From assembly GCA_051985675.1 (NCBI GenBank), contig JBPYFJ010000153.1:62001-126000 (forward strand): 64,000 nucleotides of DNA, in the 5' to 3' direction. Source of the DNA: JAFAXD01 sp051985675. GTDB lineage: Bacteria > Pseudomonadota > Alphaproteobacteria > Rhizobiales > Xanthobacteraceae. This document shows positions 8,813 to 17,688 of the stretch, in pieces (within the stretch, counting starts at the first letter, position 1; every line of letters starts with the position of its first letter). The notes under the pieces are model-generated. The model did not search any database, was not told the origin of the DNA, and worked only from the letters and a program-made list of their open reading frames with translations. The position numbers and the translations under genes are program-made.

Positions 8813-9014
8813 GCCGACAGCATAACGCCGCGAGCGCCGCTAGGTAATATCTCGCGATATTTCGCGTGCCTCGCGCCATTCAATCAATCACAAGTTCGTT
8901 GGACGTCCTCGCACGGTCGCATTTCGGTTGAAAACCGCCAGGAACCTCCGCATGACGGTGTGCCGGCGCTTTCCCAGGAGGCGCCGCAGCGAATGCGACC
9001 AGGGAGGGTATGCG

Positions 9015-9761
9015 ATGCCGGTGAACCGCGCGGGCTTTGCGTTTGTTCGCAACATGATCATTGGTACCGCAGCGCTGGCGGCGATCGGCGCGGGCGGCGC
9101 GGTCGCCCAGAGCGTCGACTACGCGGCGATCATTGCGGCGCCCGATCGCAGTGATGCCGACCGCAAGACCGACGAGCGGCGCGATCCGGTCAAGCTCCTG
9201 GCGTTCACCGGCGTTCGGCCCGGCATGAGCGTGCTCGATATGGGCGCAGGCGCCGGCTACAGCACGGAGCTGATGGCGCGCGCCGCCGCTCCCAACGGCA
9301 AGGTGTTCGGGCAGGACGACAAGTCACGCGAAAAATTCGAGGCAAGAGCCAAGACCCCGGCGATGGCCGGCGTCGTCTACCTGGTGCGCGCGTATGACGA
9401 TCCGGTGCCGGCGGATGTGCGCAATCTGGATCTGGTCACGTTCTTTTTCGCCTACCACGATGTCTCGTTCGCAAACGTCGATCGTGCCCGCATGAACAAG
9501 GCGTTGTTCGACGCGCTCAAGCCGGGCGGCTTCCTTGTTCTCGCCGACCACTCGGCGCGCACGGGCGATGGCACCTCGGTCGCCAGCACCCTGCATCGAA
9601 TCGAGGAGAGCGTGGTCAAGAACGAGCTCGCGGCCGCGGGATTTCGTCTCGTCGCCGAAGGCGATTTCCTGCACAACCCGCAGGACCCGCGTGACGTGAT
9701 CGTGTTCAAATCCCCCGTCAAGGTCGACGAGTTCGTGCTGAAATTCCAAAAACCGAATTAG
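9015..9761 (+). CDS. Exported class I SAM-dependent methyltransferase-like protein
   Basis: 248 residues from ATG 9015, which has AGGGAGGG just upstream; an earlier in-frame ATG (8928) only adds a basic tail. An N-terminal segment ending at GAVAQSV looks like a signal peptide. The body is a Rossmann methyltransferase: motif I VLDMGAGAGYSTEL, motif II acidic turn near FGQDDKS, motif IV region NLDLVTFFFAYHD and motif VI region LKPGGFLVLADHS. It fits the predicted-methyltransferase group COG4798, many of which also carry leader peptides. How SAM would reach an exported enzyme is unknown. Confidence 0.75.
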   Translation: MPVNRAGFAFVRNMIIGTAALAAIGAGGAVAQSVDYAAIIAAPDRSDADRKTDERRDPVKLLAFTGVRPGMSVLDMGAGAGYSTELMARAAAPNGKVFGQDDKSREKFEARAKTPAMAGVVYLVRAYDDPVPADVRNLDLVTFFFAYHDVSFANVDRARMNKALFDALKPGGFLVLADHSARTGDGTSVASTLHRIEESVVKNELAAAGFRLVAEGDFLHNPQDPRDVIVFKSPVKVDEFVLKFQKPN

Positions 9762-9781
9762 CCAGGCTGATCCGACCGCGC

Positions 9782-12322
9782 TCACCCGGAGCGGGCCGGC
9801 GCCTGCTCCGCCATTGTGTCCTTCACTTTCGCGATCAGCTGCTTGAGCGTGAACGGCTTGGGCAGGAACTCGAACTGGCCGCCGTCCGGCAGGCTCTTGG
9901 CGAACGCCTCCTCGGCATAGCCCGATACAAAGATGATCCGCAGCTGCGGGCGGCGCTGGCGCAGTTCCTTGAGCAACGCGGGGCCGTCCATCTCGGGCAT
10001 GACGACGTCGGACACGACGAGATCGATTTCGCCTGGGTGCCGCTCGAACACCTCGATCGCCTCGATGCCGTTGCCCGCCTCGAGCACGCTGTAGCCGCGC
10101 GACGCAAGCCCGCGCGCGTTGAGGCCGCGCAGACCCTCCTCGTCCTCGACCAGCAGGATCGTGCCCTGACCGGTATCGTCGGCCACGCGGGGCGATCGGC
10201 TGTCCGCGGCGGCGGCTCTCGGCGAGACCAGGTCGTCCGACGTCGGAGTATAGCGCGGCAGGAAGATCCGAAACGCCGTTCCGCGACCGACCTCCGACTG
10301 CGGATAAATGAAACCGCCGGTTTGCTTGACGATGCCATAGACCGTCGAGAGGCCGAGCCCGGTTCCCTTGCCGACCTCCTTGGTCGAGAAAAACGGCTCG
10401 AAAATGCGATTGATGATCTCCGGAGCGATTCCGCTGCCGGTGTCCGCAATCTCGACCAACACGTAATCGCCGGCCGGCAGGCTCCAGCCTTCGAACTTGC
10501 GCGTGTCCGCCTGGGTAACGTTAGCGGCGCGCACCGTGAGCTTGCCGCCGTTGGGCATGGCATCGCGGGCGTTGATCGCGAGGTTCACGATCACCTGTTC
10601 AAACTGCGACAGATCGGCTTTGACCGGCCAGACATCGCGAGCGTGCAGCTCCAATGTCACCTTTTCGCCAATCAGGCGCCGGAGCAGGATTGACAGATCG
10701 GCCAGCGCCTCGCCGAGATCGAGCACCTGCGGCCGCAACGTCTGACGGCGCGAGAACGCGAGCAGCTGCCGGACCAGGCCGGCTGCGCGATTGGCGTTCT
10801 GTTTGATCTGCATGATGTCCGCAAACGACGGATCGCTCGGCCGATGCGCGTTGAGCAGAAAATCGGTCGCCATCATGATGGCGGACAACACGTTGTTGAA
10901 GTCGTGGGCAAGACCGCCGGCAAGCTGGCCGACGGTCTCGAGCTTTTGCGACTGCAGGAACTGGTTCTCAAGGCTGCGCTGTTCGGTGGTCTCAAGCACA
11001 TAGACGATCGCGGCCTCCTCGTCGTCCTGATCGACCGGCGTCACGTAGAAGCGCGCCCAGCGCTCACCCTGTCCGGCCAGCGCGGCGTCGAGCGGCGCGC
11101 TCTCACCCTGTCGACTGGCCGCGCGTTCAATGTGAGCCTCCAGCGCCGCGCGGTCGCGAACCGCCACGATGTCGAGGATGGACGAGCCCTCCGAATGAAC
11201 GTCCGCGCCGAGCCGCGTCGATTGAAACAGTCGCGCAAACAGGCCGTTTGTGCGCGCGATCGTGCCTCCGCGTTTGACGGTCGCGATCGCCATCGGTGTG
11301 TTCTGAAAGAACCGCATAAAGCTGACGCCGGAAGTCGGCCGCTGCTCCGCTTGCCGCGCACCCTGCGCGAGCACGAAAGCGCACGAGTGGCCGAGTGCGC
11401 CCGCCGCGGGCGCTACGCCCCGGTAGGCGCGCAGCTGCAGGATTTCGCCGGAACGAGTCTTAAGATCGAGGTCGATGGGTTGGGGTTGCGGTTCACGGCG
11501 CGTGTCTGTGAGCGCGATGAGCCGGGCTGCGGTTTCGTCGGCCATCAAATCGGAGAGTTTGAGATCGCCTGGTTTGATGCGCGCGACACCGCAACCAAGC
11601 CAGTTCGTCAGTGTCGCGTTGAGATAGATGACGTTGCCGGCCGCGTCGACGGACAAGATCCCGACCGGCGCGCGATCGAGACAATCGATCGTGTGCACAA
11701 GGTCGCGCAGAGCGTCGTCCGAGTGGGCCGACGCCTGCGTGAGGTCGCGCGCGGTCCACAGCGAGAGACGCGAGCGCCTCCCGGGCCGACGCAGCGGATG
11801 GACACTCAATCTGATCCGGCGCCCGGGCGCCGCAGACGTGAGGCAGATATCCTCCTGGTGCGTGCGCCCCTCGCGCGCGCCCTTGAACAGCCGATAGATC
11901 GCCTCCGAGGCCGTTGGATCGCGGCCAAACGCGCGCTCGACCGAGGGGACGTCGCGGACGGTGTCCGCTCCGACCAGCGTGCGATAGGCCGAATTGGCAT
12001 AGACCACGTTGCCCGCTGCGTCGGTGACAGCAAGGCCTCCATCGATCACATCGACTACATCCTTGAACCAGGACTCCTCGCGGCCGTCGCCGGCAACGCG
12101 CAGGATCCCGGTCGCCATCGCCAACAAGGCGAATACGCCCATCGCACCAACGGCGGCCAACAGAACCATGATGTAGGGTTCGGCGCGCTCATGCCCGGTC
12201 AGCGGGAGTGCGGTAACCGCTGCCGTCAGGGCGACCGCCATCAGTACGACCAGCAGCACGCTGCCGCGACGGCCCATGCGGTGGGCGTCCGGCTGATCCT
12301 CGCTCAGGTCGTGCGTCGCCAT
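9782..12322 (-). CDS. cckA: CckA-type hybrid histidine kinase (cell-cycle control)
   Basis: 846 residues. Two N-terminal membrane helices (~21-42, 50-72) precede two or three PAS-like sensor segments (~85-190, 205-320, 330-445). The HisKA domain carries phosphoacceptor His473 (GGLAHDFNNVL). The HATPase has N-box NLAINARDAMP, G1 DTGSGI and G2 GKGTGLGLS. A C-terminal receiver domain (~720-840) has Asp772 (SDVVMPEMDG). This order matches CckA, which passes phosphate through ChpT to CtrA and CpdR to control division and polar development. The divergent fliO-like gene and nearby dksA support the assignment. A half palindromic repeat lies 15 bases upstream of the start. Confidence 0.92.
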   Translation of the reverse strand: MATHDLSEDQPDAHRMGRRGSVLLVVLMAVALTAAVTALPLTGHERAEPYIMVLLAAVGAMGVFALLAMATGILRVAGDGREESWFKDVVDVIDGGLAVTDAAGNVVYANSAYRTLVGADTVRDVPSVERAFGRDPTASEAIYRLFKGAREGRTHQEDICLTSAAPGRRIRLSVHPLRRPGRRSRLSLWTARDLTQASAHSDDALRDLVHTIDCLDRAPVGILSVDAAGNVIYLNATLTNWLGCGVARIKPGDLKLSDLMADETAARLIALTDTRREPQPQPIDLDLKTRSGEILQLRAYRGVAPAAGALGHSCAFVLAQGARQAEQRPTSGVSFMRFFQNTPMAIATVKRGGTIARTNGLFARLFQSTRLGADVHSEGSSILDIVAVRDRAALEAHIERAASRQGESAPLDAALAGQGERWARFYVTPVDQDDEEAAIVYVLETTEQRSLENQFLQSQKLETVGQLAGGLAHDFNNVLSAIMMATDFLLNAHRPSDPSFADIMQIKQNANRAAGLVRQLLAFSRRQTLRPQVLDLGEALADLSILLRRLIGEKVTLELHARDVWPVKADLSQFEQVIVNLAINARDAMPNGGKLTVRAANVTQADTRKFEGWSLPAGDYVLVEIADTGSGIAPEIINRIFEPFFSTKEVGKGTGLGLSTVYGIVKQTGGFIYPQSEVGRGTAFRIFLPRYTPTSDDLVSPRAAAADSRSPRVADDTGQGTILLVEDEEGLRGLNARGLASRGYSVLEAGNGIEAIEVFERHPGEIDLVVSDVVMPEMDGPALLKELRQRRPQLRIIFVSGYAEEAFAKSLPDGGQFEFLPKPFTLKQLIAKVKDTMAEQAPARSG

Positions 12323-12336
12323 GATCCCGAATCGCG

Positions 12337-12377
12337 CCAGTGCGGTCGATTTGAAGTTCCTACTACTTCAGCCGCAC
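12337..12377 (+). repeat. Half copy of the CTAG-bounded palindromic repeat in the cckA promoter region
   Basis: CCAGTGCGGTCGATTTGAAG followed by TTCCTACTACTTCAGCCGCAC matches one arm and loop of the palindrome at 40025-40103 read in reverse. The second arm and the terminal CTAG are degraded. It lies between the divergent cckA and fliO-like genes, within the cckA leader. Confidence 0.55.
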
Positions 12378-12538
12378 GGCAAAAGCAGCAATTTCTTGAG
12401 GCACTTGGATCGACAAGCCGCGAGCGTTGGCCAAGTTTGGACGCAAACTTGCCGTGTTTTGGCGCTAATAATCATGGGTTTTCGCAAGTCGGCCACCGGG
12501 TTCTGGGGTTAGTGGCCGTACGCGTGGGGAGAAGCCAA

Positions 12539-13681
12539 ATGTCAGGATCGTTCGGCGGCCTCGTGCCGATGCTCGTCATTGCGTTGTTGGTGGTGTTAGT
12601 CGCCGCCGGCGGCGCCATTTTTCTTGTTCGCCGATTCGGCGCAGGCGGTCGTCACGACGGCGCGACGCGTGGCCGTGTGTCGCGGCTTGCCATGGTCGAT
12701 TCAACGTCAATCATCGACGGGCGCAAGCTCGTGATTGTGCGACGTGACAACGTCGAGCACCTCTTGCTGATCGGCGGAGCGACCGACGTGCTGGTCGAGG
12801 GCAACATCGTTCGCGGGGCGGCCATCGCCCACGCGGGCGCGCCTCAGATCAGCGAGGCGCCGGTGCGCGCGCCCGAGCCTGAGATACCCGCGCGCATCAA
12901 TGCGCCAGAACCGGTTGCGCGGGCGCCGGAACCACAGAAGCTGCCGCTGACCGACGGCATCAAATGGCCGCTGCAGCCCGAACCCGCGCAGCGCTCAAAG
13001 CGCGCGTCCGAGGACGGCATGCGCTGGCCGCTGGAGGCGCAGGGCGAGCCGACAACGCCTGCCGCCGAGCCACGCGCGCCCGAGCCAGCGCTGGCGCCGG
13101 CTGCGGAGCCGGAGCCCGCGGCTGCGAAGTCGTCAGCGCCGGCCGCCGAGGACACCAAAGAGGATACCGCCCTGCCGACCGACCATTTCGCCGAGCTCGC
13201 GGCCGCGCTGCAGCGTCCCCCAGGACCGGAGGCGAAGCCGGCTCCTATGCGCGCAAGCGCGCCGGGTGGCGCCGCTGCGGACACTAACCTGACCGACATG
13301 GCGCACCGGCTCGAGGCTGCGTTGCGCCGGCCGGTCTCGGCGTCGGGCGTAACCCTACCGCCGCCGCGCCTTGAACCGCGCCGTCCGCCCCCGTCATTCG
13401 CGGCGACGCCCGCACCCCCGCGCACAACCCCGACGGTCGACCTGCCGCGCATGCCGCCGCGGCTGGTCCCGGAACCGCATCAAACTGCGGAGCCGACACC
13501 TGCAAGCGAACCCCAGGTCACGCCTGAGCTGCGACTGGAACCGCGACTGGGTGAACCGCGGCCGCCCGTGGAACCGCGTCCGGCGCCGGAACCCAAGGCC
13601 GACGGTTCGCCCGCCGACAAGCCCGCGTTCGAAAGCCTCGAACGCGAGATGGCGAGCCTGCTCGGCCGCCCTCCGAGGTGA
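12539..13681 (+). CDS. FliO-like membrane protein with a long Pro/Ala/Glu-rich tail
   Basis: 380 residues from ATG 12539 (GGGGAGA upstream). One membrane helix (~10-32) is followed by a compact ~80-residue domain with the FliO-type pattern MVDSTSIIDGRKLVIVRRDN then HLLLIGGATDVLVE. The remaining ~270 residues are Pro/Ala/Glu-rich, low-complexity and presumably disordered. FliO helps assemble the FliPQR export gate of flagella. Such genes lie beside cckA in related bacteria, but no other flagellar gene is in this window, so a non-flagellar role is possible. Confidence 0.7.
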   Translation: MSGSFGGLVPMLVIALLVVLVAAGGAIFLVRRFGAGGRHDGATRGRVSRLAMVDSTSIIDGRKLVIVRRDNVEHLLLIGGATDVLVEGNIVRGAAIAHAGAPQISEAPVRAPEPEIPARINAPEPVARAPEPQKLPLTDGIKWPLQPEPAQRSKRASEDGMRWPLEAQGEPTTPAAEPRAPEPALAPAAEPEPAAAKSSAPAAEDTKEDTALPTDHFAELAAALQRPPGPEAKPAPMRASAPGGAAADTNLTDMAHRLEAALRRPVSASGVTLPPPRLEPRRPPPSFAATPAPPRTTPTVDLPRMPPRLVPEPHQTAEPTPASEPQVTPELRLEPRLGEPRPPVEPRPAPEPKADGSPADKPAFESLEREMASLLGRPPR

Positions 13682-13685
13682 CGGA

Positions 13686-14102
13686 CTAGTCGTCGCGGTA
13701 AACCCGTTCGCGCCGTTCGTGGCGCTCCTGCGCCTCGAGCGACAGCGTTGCGATCGGGCGCGCTTCAAGACGCTTGAGCGCGATCGGCTCGCCGGTCTCT
13801 TCGCAATACCCGTAGGTTCCATCGTCGATGCGCTGGATCGCGGCATCGATCTTGGCAATCAGCTTGCGCTGGCGATCGCGCGCCCTGAGTTCGATCGCCC
13901 GGTCGGTCTCCGACGAGGCACGGTCGGCCAAGTCTGAGTGATTTTGGTTCTCGTCCTGCAGATGCTGCAGGGTCTCCTTGGCCTCCTTCAGAATACCCTC
14001 TTTCCAGTCGAGCAGCTTCTGTCGGAAATATTCCCGCTGGCGCTCGTTCATGAAGGGCTCTTTTTGGGAGGGCCGGTAGTTCGGCTCCTTAGCCAGGCTC
14101 AT
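13686..14102 (-). CDS. dksA: DksA/TraR-family RNA polymerase-binding regulator
   Basis: 138 residues: a long coiled coil (~20-95, RQREYFRQKLLDWKEGILKE) with DLADRASSETDRAIELRARD at the tip region, then the C-terminal globular motif GTYGYCEETGEPIALKRLEA. DksA inserts its coiled coil into the RNA polymerase secondary channel and works with ppGpp to reset transcription under starvation. Only one of the four usual zinc-finger Cys remains; the partner position is Thr and the second CxxC is lost, as in zinc-independent paralogues. It is convergent with the fliO-like gene, four bases apart. Confidence 0.88.
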   Translation of the reverse strand: MSLAKEPNYRPSQKEPFMNERQREYFRQKLLDWKEGILKEAKETLQHLQDENQNHSDLADRASSETDRAIELRARDRQRKLIAKIDAAIQRIDDGTYGYCEETGEPIALKRLEARPIATLSLEAQERHERRERVYRDD

Positions 14103-14278
14103 CCAAGTCCTACTCCATGCACCTGTTTCCCCTTGCGCGGTGTGACCGCGCGCGCCTTATATCGGCGAGTCCAGCCACTTACAACACCATCGTGAGGCCG
14201 CGCCCGGGTGTGCCGCGGCCAAGCGGAGAACGCGGCCAAAATGCGCTTTGAAAGGGCCGGCGCAACGGCTTATCGAGG

Positions 14279-15178
14279 ATGTCAATCTCGGCGGCAACGT
14301 CGGGTGCGCAGCAATGGCGAGGCAATGATTTGACCCGATTCGAAGGCACCAGCTCCTACGTCGCGACCACCGATCTCAAGGTCGCGGTCAACGCGGCCAT
14401 CACCTTGGAGCGCCCCTTGCTGGTCAAGGGCGAACCCGGCACCGGCAAGACCGTCCTTGCGATTGAAATAGCGCGCAGCATCGGGGCGCCTTTGCTCGAA
14501 TGGCACATCAAGTCGACCACCAAGGCCCAGCAGGGGCTCTACGAATATGACGCGGTCTCCCGCTTGCGCGACAGCCAACTCGGCGACGAGCGCGTGCGCG
14601 ATATCCGCAACTACATCAAGCGCGGCAAGCTGTGGGATGCCTTTACCGCCGACGAGCGGCCGGTCTTGCTGATCGACGAAATCGACAAGGCCGACATCGA
14701 GTTTCCCAACGATCTGCTGCAAGAACTCGATCGCATGGAGTTCTATGTCTACGAGACCGGCGAAACCGTTCACGCGCGCCGGCGGCCGATTGTTATCATC
14801 ACGTCAAACAACGAGAAGGAACTGCCGGACGCGTTCTTACGCCGGTGCTTCTTTCACTACATCAGGTTCCCGGACGCCGAGACCATGCGGGCGATTATCG
14901 GGGTGCATTTTCCGTCGATAAAGCAGCGGCTGGTCTCGGAAGCACTGTCGATTTTCTACGAGATCCGTGACGTTCCGGGGCTCAAGAAGAAGCCTTCGAC
15001 GTCGGAACTGCTCGATTGGCTCAAGCTTCTGATGGTCGAGGATATCGGACCCGAGACGCTGCGGGAGCGCGATCCGAAGAAACTGATTCCACCCCTGCAC
15101 GGTGCGCTGCTCAAGAACGAGCAGGACGTTCACCTGTTCGAGCGGCTTGCCTTCATGGCGCGGCGCGAGGGTCGCTGA
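14279..15178 (+). CDS. MoxR-family AAA+ ATPase
   Basis: 299 residues. Walker A GEPGTGKT, Walker B VLLIDEIDKAD, and a sensor-1 region ITSNNEKELPDAFLRR are all present, followed by a helical lid. MoxR ATPases act with VWA-domain proteins to mature or insert metal centres or assemble complexes; the CoxD subgroup serves CO dehydrogenase. Its expected VWA partner is not adjacent here but is plausibly the CoxE-like gene at 32957-34129. The next gene is convergent and unrelated (MipA/OmpV). Confidence 0.88.
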   Translation: MSISAATSGAQQWRGNDLTRFEGTSSYVATTDLKVAVNAAITLERPLLVKGEPGTGKTVLAIEIARSIGAPLLEWHIKSTTKAQQGLYEYDAVSRLRDSQLGDERVRDIRNYIKRGKLWDAFTADERPVLLIDEIDKADIEFPNDLLQELDRMEFYVYETGETVHARRRPIVIITSNNEKELPDAFLRRCFFHYIRFPDAETMRAIIGVHFPSIKQRLVSEALSIFYEIRDVPGLKKKPSTSELLDWLKLLMVEDIGPETLRERDPKKLIPPLHGALLKNEQDVHLFERLAFMARREGR

Positions 15179-15200
15179 CGGTTCCGAAAACGGACGGCGC

Positions 15201-16028
15201 TTAGAACGGCAAGCCCCGCACGGCGAACGAGTAGGTCAGGCCGAGGCCGAAGGTCCACTGGTTCGCATTACCGCCGAGCCCGGTTACGATCGGCGAGTTG
15301 GCGCTCGGGCCAACCAGCTTTTCATATTCAACAAACGTGTAGGTCGCCCAGGTCGGGTTGAAGCGATATTTCAATTGGGTGCCGGCGCCGAGCGCCTGCC
15401 AGCCGCTGCCCGCATGATAGGCCGCCAACCCGGTGGCCACCGAATCTGCCGGGCTAATGCCGAAATAGGGGTTTGCCGTCCCGGAGGTGACGTAGCGCAC
15501 CCGCGGACCGCCCGAGATCGTGACGGCCGGCGTCACCGGGATCACGGCATCCATGAGGAATCGGCCCGTCACGCCGGTGTCGGCGCCAAATCCCTGCATC
15601 ACTTCGGCGCGCGAGCGCAGCCAAGGGACCGCCCAATAATCCACGAAGCCGCCGATGTTGACCGTGGTGCCGGCGCCGGGCAGCCCGTTGAGCGTCGAGC
15701 TGTCATTCGGGTCGCGCTGCCAGATGATGGTGCCGACCGGACCGAACGCGAGGACTTGGTTGTCGAACACCGCCATGCCGAGCCCGTCGATCGGACCGTG
15801 GAATTTCTCCGGCGATCCGGGGCGCGCCATGTCGAAATACGGGGCACCTGCGGTGTCAAAGGCGTTCGAGCCCGGATATCTCGGAATCCCGCGGACGTCA
15901 CCGCCGATCGTGATGATCCATTCCGACGTAGCAGATGGCGCCGGGGGAAGCGTCATATCGGCGGCTCGCACCGGCGACAGCGACGCCAATACGAGCAAGA
16001 CCCCAAGCGAACCGACCCGGTACCGCAT
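15201..16028 (-). CDS. MipA/OmpV-family outer-membrane protein
   Basis: 275 residues with a signal peptide (MRYRVGSLGVLLVLASLSPVRA), beta-strand-rich body and terminal Phe (VRGLPF) typical of barrel proteins recognised by BamA. The pattern ITIGGDVRGIPRYPGS at the mature N-terminus and the C-terminal strand WTFGLGLTYSF fit the MipA/OmpV family. Members serve as scaffolds for peptidoglycan enzymes or as stress-responsive porins; the role here is not determined. Confidence 0.8.
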   Translation of the reverse strand: MRYRVGSLGVLLVLASLSPVRAADMTLPPAPSATSEWIITIGGDVRGIPRYPGSNAFDTAGAPYFDMARPGSPEKFHGPIDGLGMAVFDNQVLAFGPVGTIIWQRDPNDSSTLNGLPGAGTTVNIGGFVDYWAVPWLRSRAEVMQGFGADTGVTGRFLMDAVIPVTPAVTISGGPRVRYVTSGTANPYFGISPADSVATGLAAYHAGSGWQALGAGTQLKYRFNPTWATYTFVEYEKLVGPSANSPIVTGLGGNANQWTFGLGLTYSFAVRGLPF

Positions 16029-16222
16029 TGCAACGCCCCCTCACACCCAGGCCGCCGATAAGGCCATAATGCACCGGGGCGGTAAACGCTTTTGGCCTGG
16101 TTCAGAGCCTGTCGGGGCTGCTTTTGGGCCACATGTGGCACATTTGCACTGATCGCGGTGCCGACGGGGGTAAAACGCCCCCCGGTTGTAGTTAACACCT
16201 GGTTGCGGGCAGGCCCGCGTCC

Positions 16223-17584
16223 CTAGCCGGCGGCTGGCGCCGGCGCGGGGGCAGCTTTCGGCCCGCGCGCCGCCCGGCGTCTGCGGGCGATATTCGCCCG
16301 TAAGGTCTCGGCAGCGCGCTGCCCCCAGGCATTGGCCTGCAGCACCGTGCGACCGAGCGAGCCGCCGGCCCAAACCAGGTCGTAGGGAAGAAACAGCCGC
16401 CAGGCGTCGTCGTGATCGACTATGGCGCGTGCAATCAATTCACCTGCAATCGCGGTTGTGTTGATGCCGTGGCTGCCGAACGCGCTCGCCACCCACAGCC
16501 CTGGCGCGATCTCCCCGATTTGCGGCATGCGGTGCACCGCAAGGCCGCTCGTGCCCGGCCAAACGTGGGCGAGTTTCACGTCGCGCAGCTGCGGGTAGAC
16601 GCGCGCGATCGCCGCCTTGATGCGTTCGCCATGGCGGCGCGGGTCACCGACCCAGGCGGTCGCGCCCGCGCTCCACATCAGCCGGTCCCAGTCGACAATC
16701 CGATAGTGATGATCGGTGCCGCGGGAATCGCTCACGGCCCCGGTAAAGGCCACCGCCTCGGTCAAATATCCAACCGGCTCCGTGACCGCCACATAGGTCG
16801 TCATCGGAAGGACGGTCGCCGCGAGATCGCGGGCAATGCGACCGAGACGGACATTGCCGGCCAGCACGATGTGGCTTGCCCGAATCTTCGCCGAGGGGGT
16901 CGTGATGCGTTTGCGGACGCCGAGCGGATCCATTTCAAGGGCGGTCGTCTGTTCGAACAGGCGCGCGCCGCGACGTTCCGCGTCGGCCGCAAGGCCGAGC
17001 GCATAGTTGAGCGGGTGGATGTGAAACGCTTTTGGGAAATGCAGGCCGTGAAAATAGCAATCCGTCCGCAGCGCCTCGCGCACGCGTTCGACCGGCCAGC
17101 CTTCGACCTCGGCGCCGAAGCCTTCCACCAGTAGCGTCAGGGTCCGCAGGGCGTCGTCGGCATTGTCGTCCTTGGACACGCTGAGCCAGCCGTCGGCCGG
17201 ATCGACCCCTGGCATCGCGAGGCCGAGAATGGCGTTGCGCACGTAAGCGACGCCCTCTTCGGACAGCCCCCATAACGCCTTGGCGTGATCGAGCCCACAC
17301 CGCTCGACCAGACGGTGTGCGCTTTGCCCATAGCCGGGCAGGACAAAGCCGGTATTGCGGCCGGACGCTTCGCCGGCGATCCGCCCGGCTTCGATCAGCA
17401 CGACCGACCACCCGCGCCGGGCGACTTCGCGCGCGATCGTGATCCCGGCGAGCCCGCCCCCGACCACGCAGACGTCGGTATCGAGATCGAACGTGAGCGT
17501 CGGCCACTCGCGGGTGGCGGCCGCCGTTTTTGCATACCAGGTCGCGGGTTGAGGTGGCGCCGCGGTCGCTTCGCTGCTGGTCAT
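16223..17584 (-). CDS. FAD-dependent oxidoreductase, DAO/PuuB-like
   Basis: 453 residues. FAD-binding VCVVGGGLAGITIAREVARR near residue 40, LIEAGRIAGEASGRNTGF after it, and the C-terminal flavin motif GLWVASAFGSHGINTTAIAG mark the D-amino-acid-oxidase/glycine-oxidase fold. Closest by layout are gamma-glutamylputrescine oxidases and related amine oxidases. The tail is Arg/Ala/Pro-rich. It would oxidise an amine substrate in the cytoplasm with peroxide formation; no polyamine genes are adjacent to fix the substrate. About 195 bases without a gene separate it from the porin. Confidence 0.8.
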   Translation of the reverse strand: MTSSEATAAPPQPATWYAKTAAATREWPTLTFDLDTDVCVVGGGLAGITIAREVARRGWSVVLIEAGRIAGEASGRNTGFVLPGYGQSAHRLVERCGLDHAKALWGLSEEGVAYVRNAILGLAMPGVDPADGWLSVSKDDNADDALRTLTLLVEGFGAEVEGWPVERVREALRTDCYFHGLHFPKAFHIHPLNYALGLAADAERRGARLFEQTTALEMDPLGVRKRITTPSAKIRASHIVLAGNVRLGRIARDLAATVLPMTTYVAVTEPVGYLTEAVAFTGAVSDSRGTDHHYRIVDWDRLMWSAGATAWVGDPRRHGERIKAAIARVYPQLRDVKLAHVWPGTSGLAVHRMPQIGEIAPGLWVASAFGSHGINTTAIAGELIARAIVDHDDAWRLFLPYDLVWAGGSLGRTVLQANAWGQRAAETLRANIARRRRAARGPKAAPAPAPAAG

Positions 17585-17688
17585 TCGGTGTTCCGATCCC
17601 TCGGATATGTTACAGCAATCCGGTTCGGGGCGGGCCCGCGGAAAGCGCGCTAGGTCCGCGCATTTACCGCTTTAGGTCAAGAGGTCCA

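Noticed and set aside
8941..8970. GGAAC before the exported methyltransferase as EcfG promoter
   Set aside because: No GTT at the required 16-17 base distance; the nearest CGCTT is too far.
10844..12538. Very long open frame antisense to cckA, continuous with the fliO-like gene
   Set aside because: High G+C makes stops rare on the opposite strand; the antisense text is Arg/Asp/Gln-rich and family-less, and a good start with ribosome site exists at 12539.
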